A DNA stretch of 19,039 nt from Bacillota bacterium (lineage in GTDB: Bacteria > Eremiobacterota > SpSt-956 > JAKJGF01), in the NCBI GenBank assembly GCA_029555925.1, contig JAKPQU010000180.1, positions 1 through 19,039 on the forward strand, in the 5' to 3' direction. The notes below the pieces were generated by a model. It had not been told where the DNA came from and ran no database searches. It saw only the letters and a program-made list of their open reading frames with translations. Position 1 is the stretch's first letter. Each line of letters begins with the position of its first letter. Made by a program: the position numbers and the translations under genes. Below are positions 7,413 to 13,710 of the stretch, piece after piece.

Positions 7413-8720
7413 TTAAAAAATAACTTCTGTAGGATTTGCGTCAGGAGAGGGATTGGCCGGTACAGGCGTTTTCTTTTTCCAGACATGTTCCTGCCACCAT
7501 ACGGTCCAACTGCCACTGTAAGAATATCGCTGAATTCTGTTATTTTCCGTGTCTGCTATGAAAATATCACCTGAATTTATACTGGCAGCAATACCGTGGG
7601 GATGATTGAACTGGCCGTTACCATATCCCGGCCCACCCCATTGAGTTTTGAAATTTCCTTCCATATCAAACTTTTGAATTCTGTTATTTCCTGTGTCCAC
7701 AACCAGAATAAAACCGAACTGATCTACTACGACAAAGGTGGGAAACTGAAATTGTCCTTTCTCTGTACCTACCTGTCCCCATTGTTTTATAAAGTCACCT
7801 TCAGGGCTAAATGTTTGAATCCTGTGGTTTGCGGTATCTGCTACAATAACATCACCTGTAGAAGAAACTGCCACACCCCAGGGGGTTGTAAATTGCCCCG
7901 CATTTGGCCCTTCATTATGTAAGGGAAATTTTTTATTCCAACCATTGTCCGGCGTAACTATCATACCGGGCTGTTTCATTTCTATTTTGTTATAAGCAGT
8001 ATTATTCTGCAAAGCTTCATAATTTAATTTCTCTATCCTGTTGTTACCGGAATCTGCAACAAATAAATTGCCTTCCTGATCGAATGCCAGTCCAATAGGC
8101 TGATGCAGTTCTCCAATCTGTGCTCCGTCGTTACATTTTGCACTCAGAAACTGTCCCTGTCCATCTATTTTAACGATACGGCTGTTTTGATTATCACTTA
8201 TATAAATATCTCCTATATCGGAAATGGCAAGGCCATACGGTTTATCCAGTTCACCTATGTCGGAGCCACGTTTGCCATAGGCGTTTATGAATTTACCTTC
8301 ACGGCTGAACTTCTGAATTCTGCAGTTATTTGTATCTGCTACATAGACAAAGCCTTCGTAATCTACTGCAATTCCGAGAGGACTGTTAAACTGTCCCGGT
8401 TTTACTCCTTCTTCTCCCCATGTTGATATGAAATCTGGAGCTTTGGGATTTGGTCTGGGTGTTGCCTGCGCCGTATCAGGAGGTGCGGCTGCGCCGGTTT
8501 CTCCCGGCGTTGTATCCGGCGCCGGTGTCTTATCTTTATTTATTATAGATGATATTTTACTGTAAAGTACTTCAAAAATACTCTTTAACATCTGAAAAAA
8601 TCCGGACAGAAATTTTTTAACTCCATTGACTGTATCGTTACAGCCTGTTATGAAAACAGAGATAAATAGTAAAAAGGCAACTAAAAGAAATAAGGTAATA
8701 CATTTTTTATATTTAATCAT
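7413..8720 (-). CDS. NHL-repeat lipoprotein (six-bladed propeller)
   Basis: 435 residues from the ATG at 8720. A lipoprotein signal runs 1-27: Lys-rich start, hydrophobic core, lipobox ITGC with Cys27 as the lipidated residue. After a Pro/Thr/Ala linker, six NHL repeats follow (FNSPLGIAVD, LDKPYGLAIS, LHQPIGLAFD, FTTPWGVAVS, FQFPTFVVVD, FNHPHGIAAS). An insertion lies between blades 3 and 4, and a short Pro-rich tail ends the protein. It is expected to be anchored outside the cytoplasmic membrane as a binding propeller; the ligand is unknown. A start 15 bp upstream (MGRS) is possible, but AAGG sits correctly for the chosen ATG. That ATG overlaps the stop of the PqqD-like gene as TAATG, so translation is probably coupled. 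Confidence 0.92.
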   Translation of the reverse strand: MIKYKKCITLFLLVAFLLFISVFITGCNDTVNGVKKFLSGFFQMLKSIFEVLYSKISSIINKDKTPAPDTTPGETGAAAPPDTAQATPRPNPKAPDFISTWGEEGVKPGQFNSPLGIAVDYEGFVYVADTNNCRIQKFSREGKFINAYGKRGSDIGELDKPYGLAISDIGDIYISDNQNSRIVKIDGQGQFLSAKCNDGAQIGELHQPIGLAFDQEGNLFVADSGNNRIEKLNYEALQNNTAYNKIEMKQPGMIVTPDNGWNKKFPLHNEGPNAGQFTTPWGVAVSSTGDVIVADTANHRIQTFSPEGDFIKQWGQVGTEKGQFQFPTFVVVDQFGFILVVDTGNNRIQKFDMEGNFKTQWGGPGYGNGQFNHPHGIAASINSGDIFIADTENNRIQRYSYSGSWTVWWQEHVWKKKTPVPANPSPDANPTEVIF

Positions 8721-9073
8721 TATTGACCTTCCCATGTTATAAGGCGATTATTATGTAACAGTCTCATAAAAGTCATTAATCTCGGAAGAACCGGTTCTAT
8801 TTGCGAACCAAATTCTGCTTCAAGATAAACGGCAACTTCTCCAAGGGTTTTTTTACCATCACATAGTGACCACACTTTATTCCCTATATCATCAAGTTCC
8901 AGAGTAGATTTTCCGGGAACATTAAATATTTTTTGACAGAATTTGTCTATTAAAGTATCTCTCGTAATTTCCAGCCAGAATTTACCATGTTTTCTATAAT
9001 GTTTTACATTTAATGATTTCCTGGGTTTAAAATTTAAAATATTTCTTTTTGAAAGCCCTAAATTCCATAACAT
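8720..9073 (-). CDS. PqqD-family protein (RRE-like winged helix)
   Basis: 117 residues. Residues about 55-113 match the PqqD/RiPP recognition element pattern: LDDIGNKVWSLCDG at 60-73, a helix with TLGEVAVYLEAEFG, then RLMTFMRLLHNNRLITW. In known pathways PqqD domains bind a precursor peptide and hand it to a modifying enzyme. Stand-alone relatives outside PQQ clusters are common and mostly uncharacterised, so the substrate here is unknown. The N-terminal 50 residues are basic and lack a signal peptide, so it should be cytosolic. The gene's stop overlaps the NHL lipoprotein start by one base. No clear Shine-Dalgarno precedes its ATG: a four-unit heptamer array ends 9 bp upstream. No radical SAM enzyme or precursor gene is adjacent. 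Confidence 0.82.
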   Translation of the reverse strand: MLWNLGLSKRNILNFKPRKSLNVKHYRKHGKFWLEITRDTLIDKFCQKIFNVPGKSTLELDDIGNKVWSLCDGKKTLGEVAVYLEAEFGSQIEPVLPRLMTFMRLLHNNRLITWEGQ

Positions 9074-9082
9074 ATTTTTTTT

Positions 9083-9110
9083 GTGACGCGTGACGCGCGA
9101 CGCGTGACGC
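9083..9110. repeat. Heptamer array, GTGACGC type, four units
   Basis: Units GTGACGC, GTGACGC, GCGACGC, GTGACGC, then GAGGATA. It lies 9 bp upstream of the PqqD-like start codon, where a Shine-Dalgarno would be expected. Confidence 0.85.
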
Positions 9111-9171
9111 GAGGATATTTTATGATTTTGTATAAACCTTAATTCTTGTTGAATTTATACTTTCCTTCTTT

Positions 9172-9204
9172 AAGATTTTTTATTACAGGAAGATTTTTTA
9201 TTAC
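9172..9204. repeat. 18-bp-period direct repeat in the OPT-PqqD gap
   Basis: AAGATTTTTTATTAC occurs at 9172-9186 and again at 9190-9204. It is AT-rich, lies downstream of the OPT transporter stop, and has no evident function. No convincing terminator for the OPT gene is visible in the gap. Confidence 0.6.
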
Positions 9205-9212
9205 CGGTCTTT

Positions 9213-9233
9213 TTCACTCTTCACTCCTCACTT
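9213..9233. repeat. Heptamer array, TTCACTC type, three units at the OPT stop
   Basis: Units TTCACTC, TTCACTC, CTCACTT, touching the stop codon of the OPT transporter. This mirrors the array at the kinase stop (2063-2083). Confidence 0.75.
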
Positions 9234-11158
9234 TATTCTTTAACGGAATAAATATAAAGATAACATGCGAGTCCTATAAATAAAGCAATAGATATTATAT
9301 CCTGATAGGAGCCTGCCCAGGAAGAACCTATATTTATCTGTTCAATATATCCGAATCCTGCAAGTATTGCTATCAGTACGCCCATAAGAGCATCACCTGC
9401 AATTAGGCCTGATCCTATGAGTAAACCTTTGTCCAGCCTGGCTTTCAGTAATCCCTGGTCTTTTGTCATTTTATGAACAATCCAGCTTACTATGCCTCCT
9501 ATCATAACAGGAGTGCTCAGGCTTAAAGGCAGATAGAGACCTATGGCAAAAGTAAGAGCCGATGCTCCGAGTAACTCCACTACAAGGGAAATAAACATAC
9601 CTACAAATACCAGTACCCAGGGAAGATTTGCTTCCATAACTCCCTGTATGACAATTGCCATCAAACTTGCCTGAGGAGCCGGCATGCCTTTGCTGCCAAG
9701 ATGATATATTTCATCGAGTTTTAAAATCGTGTATCCGATAAACAGACATGAAGCGAGTACTCCAAGCATCTGGGCAACCTGTACCCTTTTAGGAGTGGCA
9801 CCTACAATAAATCCTGTCTTTAGATCCTGTGACGTATCACCTGCTATTGCTATGGCTATACATACGATGGCTCCCACCGTAAGAGATGCCACATTACCTT
9901 CCTGTCCATGAAACCCGAAGAATTTTAATATGACAGTAGTTGCCAGCAGTGTGGCAATAGTCATACCGGACACAGGATTTGAAGAAGAACCTACTATACC
10001 GACAATTCTTGAAGAAACAGTGGCAAAAAAGAAGGAAAAGATTACTGTAAGGATTGCCCCTATTATACCTATGCTGGGAAGTAAATTAAGTCCCGGTATG
10101 TAAGGTATTACTGCTATAAGGATTGTTATTATGGCAGCACCAAGTATTACCCAGAACATGGAAATACTCTGGGCTGTTCTTTCCTGTTTTTCCTGTGTTC
10201 CCCTGAAGGTTTTTATTACTTCCTGCATACCGAGTTTGAAAGACTGGGTTATAACAGGCATGGATTTCATAAGGCTGCAGATTCCTCCGAAGGCAACTCC
10301 TCCGGCACCTATATAACGAATATAATTTTTCCATATACCAACGGCATCAAGATTTTTTATAAGTTCAGTTGCAGGAGCAACAGGGTCTGAGAGGCCGGCG
10401 CCGAGATAAGATATGAGAGGAATGAGGACAAACCAGGACATAAGGCCCCCTGCAAGCATCATAGCCGATACATCTATACCTATTATAAATCCAACTCCGA
10501 GCAGTGCGGGAAGGGTATCGAAACCGAGAAGCCCGTTATTTATACCTTTTATATTCCATTCTGGAGAAGATTTCCAGAGCTTTAATCCTTCACAGAGAAA
10601 TTTATAAATTCCTCCTATTGCTATGGACAGAAACACTACTACTGCCTGTGAACCACCTTTGTCTCCTGCAATCAGAACTTCCGCACATGCTGTTCCCTCC
10701 GGATAGAGTAATTTGCCATGTTCCTGTACTATAAGATATCTTCTGAGAGGTACCATGAAAATTACGCCAAGAATACCGCCGAGAACAGACATAATAAACA
10801 TCTGCAGTATGGAAGGGTTTACTTTCCATATGATAAGAGCAGGTATGGTAAATATAACGCCTGCAGCAAGGGATTCCGCTGCGGCAGCAAGGTTCTGTAC
10901 AATGTTATTTTCAAGTATCGTTCCCCTCCTGAGTAATCCTTTCAATATACCCATAGATATGACAGATGCAGGTATAGTCGCACTTACTGTCATACCGACA
11001 CGAAGGCCGAGATAGGCATTGGCCACGCCGAATACAATGGCGAGTATTATTCCAAGACCTATACTCAGGAATGTAAATTCCGGTATTACCTGATCTGCCG
11101 AAATATACGGTTTAAAATTTTCTCCCGAAGGTATTTGTTGGGTTTCCTTATCAGACAT
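9233..11158 (-). CDS. OPT-family oligopeptide transporter
   Basis: 641 residues, highly hydrophobic throughout, with roughly 14-16 membrane segments after a 27-residue polar N-terminus. Family signatures visible: YLGLRVGMTVSATIPASV at 49-66 and YPEGTACAE at 152-160, plus a DPVAPATELI segment in the middle and VVELLGASALTFAIGLYLPLSLS near the C-terminus, written here only by its position around 540-560. OPT proteins are cation-coupled importers of small peptides or metal chelates; the cargo cannot be told from sequence. Length fits the bacterial subfamily. The start has GAGAGGAG 7 nt before the ATG. It lies 14 bp after remA on the same strand, so co-transcription is likely. That pairing is unusual, since remA commonly neighbours guanylate kinase genes in Firmicutes. 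Confidence 0.95.
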   Translation of the reverse strand: MSDKETQQIPSGENFKPYISADQVIPEFTFLSIGLGIILAIVFGVANAYLGLRVGMTVSATIPASVISMGILKGLLRRGTILENNIVQNLAAAAESLAAGVIFTIPALIIWKVNPSILQMFIMSVLGGILGVIFMVPLRRYLIVQEHGKLLYPEGTACAEVLIAGDKGGSQAVVVFLSIAIGGIYKFLCEGLKLWKSSPEWNIKGINNGLLGFDTLPALLGVGFIIGIDVSAMMLAGGLMSWFVLIPLISYLGAGLSDPVAPATELIKNLDAVGIWKNYIRYIGAGGVAFGGICSLMKSMPVITQSFKLGMQEVIKTFRGTQEKQERTAQSISMFWVILGAAIITILIAVIPYIPGLNLLPSIGIIGAILTVIFSFFFATVSSRIVGIVGSSSNPVSGMTIATLLATTVILKFFGFHGQEGNVASLTVGAIVCIAIAIAGDTSQDLKTGFIVGATPKRVQVAQMLGVLASCLFIGYTILKLDEIYHLGSKGMPAPQASLMAIVIQGVMEANLPWVLVFVGMFISLVVELLGASALTFAIGLYLPLSLSTPVMIGGIVSWIVHKMTKDQGLLKARLDKGLLIGSGLIAGDALMGVLIAILAGFGYIEQINIGSSWAGSYQDIISIALFIGLACYLYIYSVKE

Positions 11159-11172
11159 TTAATTACTCCTCT

Positions 11173-11445
11173 CTATTCTTCTTCCGTATTATTTGTTTTA
11201 ATATTTATACCATAAAATCTTTCTGCCAGTTTATCTGTATTTACTGCAGATAGAACCAGCTGTTTGTTTTCCAGTACAATTACAGATTTTGTCTTTCTTC
11301 CGTGAGTAGCATCTATTACATTTCCGTCTTTTTTTGCTATTTTTATCAGTCTTCTTACCGGCGCAGAATCAGGGCTTATAATTGACATGATTTTATTTAC
11401 CGGTACATAATTGGAATAGCCTATTTTTAACAGTTCATTTTTCAA
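11173..11445 (-). CDS. remA: RemA/DUF370 DNA-binding regulator, TTG start
   Basis: 90 residues, the typical length. It aligns without gaps to the Bacillus subtilis RemA N-terminal pattern: KIGYSN at 7-12, ISPDSAPVRRLI at 23-34, IDATHGRKTKSVIV at 44-57 and LSAV at 65-68. Pro29 coincides with a functionally important proline of RemA; position 18, Arg in B. subtilis as I recall it, is Lys here. RemA activates matrix and osmoprotection genes in Bacillus as a DNA-binding ring; the role elsewhere is mostly unstudied. The start is TTG (11445), preceded by a purine-rich GAAAGAGAGA; no in-frame ATG lies between the upstream TAG and this codon. A partial copy of its 5' end lies upstream. It is co-directional with the OPT gene 14 bp downstream, which it might co-express with or regulate (inference). 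Confidence 0.9.
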   Translation of the reverse strand: MKNELLKIGYSNYVPVNKIMSIISPDSAPVRRLIKIAKKDGNVIDATHGRKTKSVIVLENKQLVLSAVNTDKLAERFYGINIKTNNTEEE

Positions 11446-11487
11446 TTTTTGTCTCTCTTTCTTTTCATTGAGATTTAATTTCTAAAA

Positions 11488-11508
11488 AATTGGAATAGCC
11501 CATTTTTA
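11488..11508 (-). repeat. Partial duplicate of the remA 5' coding end
   Basis: This 21-bp segment matches remA 11409-11429 at 20 of 21 positions, 79 bp away. On the minus strand it reads KMGYSNF in place of KIGYSNY, within a short frame that can start at ATG and stops at a TGA after 12 codons (MGYSNFLEIKSQ). It may be a fossil of a 5' duplication or a tiny upstream reading frame in the remA leader. Confidence 0.7.
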
Positions 11509-11576
11509 CTGAAGTGAGATCTGTGAAAATTCGACGTAATTTATTTAAACCCTTCAAAAACCTGTAATAACGGAAT

Positions 11577-11590
11577 TATAATCAATTATA
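11577..11590. promoter_or_regulatory. Palindromic double -10-like element in the remA upstream region
   Basis: TATAAT-CA-ATTATA is an inverted repeat containing TATAAT-like hexamers on both strands. It is a plausible promoter region for remA on the minus strand, but no good -35 is visible. It sits in the 476-bp divergent gap 11446-11921, which otherwise holds the remA 5' copy, four heptamer arrays and the promoter at 11770. Confidence 0.3.
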
Positions 11591-11623
11591 GTATTTCATT
11601 ACTTGTTTAGAATTTAAGTTGTC

Positions 11624-11651
11624 GTGACGCGTAACGCGTAACGCGTGACGG
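11624..11651. repeat. Heptamer array, GTGACGC/GTAACGC, four units
   Basis: Units GTGACGC, GTAACGC, GTAACGC, GTGACGG. With the degenerate array at 11674-11694 it forms an imperfect inverted pair like the one at 930-1009. Confidence 0.8.
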
Positions 11652-11673
11652 GTTTAATCCCTGCCGATCACAC

Positions 11674-11694
11674 ATTACATTTTACGCATTACGA
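11674..11694. repeat. Degenerate heptamer array, ATTACGC type, three units
   Basis: Units ATTACAT, TTTACGC, ATTACGA, followed by GG. It runs in the opposite orientation to the array at 11624-11651. Confidence 0.6.
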
Positions 11695-11702
11695 GGTCAT
11701 TA

Positions 11703-11723
11703 TTCACTACTCTCTACTCACTT
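11703..11723. repeat. Heptamer array, TTCACTA/CTCACTT type, three units
   Basis: Units TTCACTA, CTCTCTA, CTCACTT, in the divergent gap upstream of the zinc-ribbon gene's promoter. Confidence 0.65.
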
Positions 11724-11769
11724 TTAACTATTAAGATGGGCAGGAAATATATACAGAAAAGGAATTTTT

Positions 11770-11778
11770 TGTTATAAT
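11770..11778 (+). promoter_or_regulatory. Predicted extended -10 promoter of the zinc-ribbon/PEP-synthase-like operon
   Basis: TGTTATAAT matches the extended -10 form (TG, one base, TATAAT). No good -35 is present, as is typical of such promoters. Transcription from near 11785 would give a leader of about 137 nt that includes the heptamer array 11836-11863. Confidence 0.45.
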
Positions 11779-11835
11779 TGTATAAAATAAATTCTCAGGG
11801 ACTGTAAGAAAATAACCTGTCAAATTATTGTCCTC

Positions 11836-11863
11836 GCGTCACGTGTCACGCGTTACGCGTCAC
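11836..11863. repeat. Heptamer array, GCGTCAC type, four units with both boundaries
   Basis: TCCTC, then units GCGTCAC, GTGTCAC, GCGTTAC, GCGTCAC, then GATTCTAA. The same left and right boundaries occur at 18375-18402, 6.5 kb away. It is 58 bp upstream of the zinc-ribbon gene start. Confidence 0.85.
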
Positions 11864-11921
11864 GATTCTAAATATGATATATTATTTTTTACAACCCCCT
11901 GGCAGATAGAAAGGTTATAAA

Positions 11922-13688
11922 ATGCCTTTTGAAAAAAATAAACCACAGGAATACTGTCCTAACTGTGGCAAGATAATTATAGAAGGTAAGAAATTTTGTT
12001 CTTACTGCGGGTATGAGAAAAAATCCGGTAATATTGATGGACATAATGAAACAAATAAATTAATTAACACCTGTCTGACCTGTAATAAGCCTGTACCGCA
12101 AAATAAGAAATACTGTGCAGTATGTGAGATAAAAAGAATAGTAACTATTCGTTCCAAATCTGGCGATTTAATTTCAGGGAAATACTGTCCGAGCTGCGGT
12201 AAAGAAATATCATCATGGGAAAATACCTGTAATCATTGTTCTCGGAAAGACAATAGAATGGAACCTGATAAAATTCAGGAGTCACAGCTCTGTGATAAAT
12301 GTGGTAATCCTGTAGGGACAGGTAAGTCAATCTGTCCTTTCTGCGGTTACAGGAAAACAAACAAATTAACAGATGTAGAAAAAAGAGAAAAGAAATTTTC
12401 CTCTGCTCAGTACTGTTCTAAATGCGGAGAAGAGCTTGAAGCGGGAAAAGAAACATGTATTTTCTGCGGATATGATATGAGGAAACCTCCTGATGAGCAC
12501 CCGGAAGGTGATTTTGATAAAGACATAACAGTGGGACTTGTCATGCCGGTAATAGAGGAAATTACTCCCGATAAGGAATACTGTAAAAGTTGCGGTGAAG
12601 AAATCGGCAGGGACAGCATATGCCCCTTCTGCGGTTATGGCAAGACAAGAAAAATAATAGATAAGAAAGAGGAAATATACAGACCCGATAAAACTTATAT
12701 ACCTGAAAAATTGATTCCCATAGAACCTGATAAAATTCCTGCCATGGTGGAAAGGGTGCTTTCCACTCCATCTGCTGATATTCCTGCTATGCTGGAAACA
12801 GTTCTTTCCGAATCCGTAACGGAGAATAAAACAGATATTTCTCAGGATGAAGCTTTTGTCGGTGGAGGGGCCGTAAAAAAAGATGAACAGCTCAAAGAAG
12901 AATCTCAGAGGGAAGAAAATAAAGCAGACAGGACAGAAAAGTCATCTGATACAGGGTTTCTGTCTGTTTCCCTGAAAGTATCTCATGTAATATATTTATC
13001 TCTTGCCATAGTTACTGTTTTTATATTAGGTATATTCGGCGTTATTTATGCTCTGAAATTTACTCATAACCGTACTGTTTCAGCCACTCCTTCTGCTATC
13101 CCTGCCACTCCTGTCATTACTCCTGTTGTTGTGGCAATTGATACGCCTGTTAAAAAAAACAGCCCTTCACCTGAACCTGTAAAACAGTCAACCAGGTTCA
13201 CTGTGACGGAAGTAAAACCGACATCAGTCATTGTTATACCGACAGAGCCTGTATATATACAAACTCCTGTTATTCCTACTGCTGTGCCGACAAGAATTCC
13301 TACCAGGCGGCGCGTAACCTATAAAACACCGGGAGTGACTGCAGGGTATGTACCTTCCTATACAGCTACTCCTGCTCAGGTGGATTATAAAACATCCAGC
13401 AGGACTTACTGTGATAATGCTATTAATAATAAAGTAGTTCCCCTTTATAATGAGAGGAGATACAGTGAGGCTATTGCAGAATGTAATTATCTTCTGTCAC
13501 TGGATCAGAATTATTATATGAATTATATCTGGATGGCAAGCTGTTATCTGTCTTTAAAGGATATTGCAGATGCAAAATATTATATAGATATGGCCTGGAA
13601 GCTGGAATGGAATGAGAAAAGAATTCCCTATGAGCAATCTGAGTCTAAAAAGCTTTATGACTGGTATCGAAGTGAAGGTGGAAATTAA
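11922..13688 (+). CDS. Membrane protein with six zinc ribbons and a TPR-like extracytoplasmic domain
   Basis: 588 residues. Six CxxC...CxxC zinc ribbons lie in the N-terminal half, at Cys 12/15/26/29, 51/54/65/68, 89/92/103/106, 124/127/138/141, 165/168/179/182 and 221/224/234/237; all 24 cysteines are intact. A Lys/Glu-rich stretch follows, one membrane segment at about 355-378, a Pro/Thr-rich linker (about 385-490), and a C-terminal TPR-like region (about 495-585, RYSEAIAECNYLL). The expected topology is ribbons in the cytosol and TPR-like domain outside. The function is unknown; the layout suggests a transmembrane scaffold or sensor. AAAGG lies 8 nt before the ATG. The PEP-synthase-like fusion begins 22 bp downstream, so the two are probably co-transcribed. 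The fourth to sixth ribbons share a CPFCGY-like end, suggesting internal duplication. Confidence 0.88.
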   Translation: MPFEKNKPQEYCPNCGKIIIEGKKFCSYCGYEKKSGNIDGHNETNKLINTCLTCNKPVPQNKKYCAVCEIKRIVTIRSKSGDLISGKYCPSCGKEISSWENTCNHCSRKDNRMEPDKIQESQLCDKCGNPVGTGKSICPFCGYRKTNKLTDVEKREKKFSSAQYCSKCGEELEAGKETCIFCGYDMRKPPDEHPEGDFDKDITVGLVMPVIEEITPDKEYCKSCGEEIGRDSICPFCGYGKTRKIIDKKEEIYRPDKTYIPEKLIPIEPDKIPAMVERVLSTPSADIPAMLETVLSESVTENKTDISQDEAFVGGGAVKKDEQLKEESQREENKADRTEKSSDTGFLSVSLKVSHVIYLSLAIVTVFILGIFGVIYALKFTHNRTVSATPSAIPATPVITPVVVAIDTPVKKNSPSPEPVKQSTRFTVTEVKPTSVIVIPTEPVYIQTPVIPTAVPTRIPTRRRVTYKTPGVTAGYVPSYTATPAQVDYKTSSRTYCDNAINNKVVPLYNERRYSEAIAECNYLLSLDQNYYMNYIWMASCYLSLKDIADAKYYIDMAWKLEWNEKRIPYEQSESKKLYDWYRSEGGN

Positions 13689-13710
13689 ATATGATTGAAG
13701 GGAGATTTTT

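Noticed and set aside
8721..8735. Upstream start (MGRS) for the NHL lipoprotein
   Set aside because: No Shine-Dalgarno precedes it, whereas AAGG is well placed for the ATG at 8720, which gives a normal lipoprotein signal.
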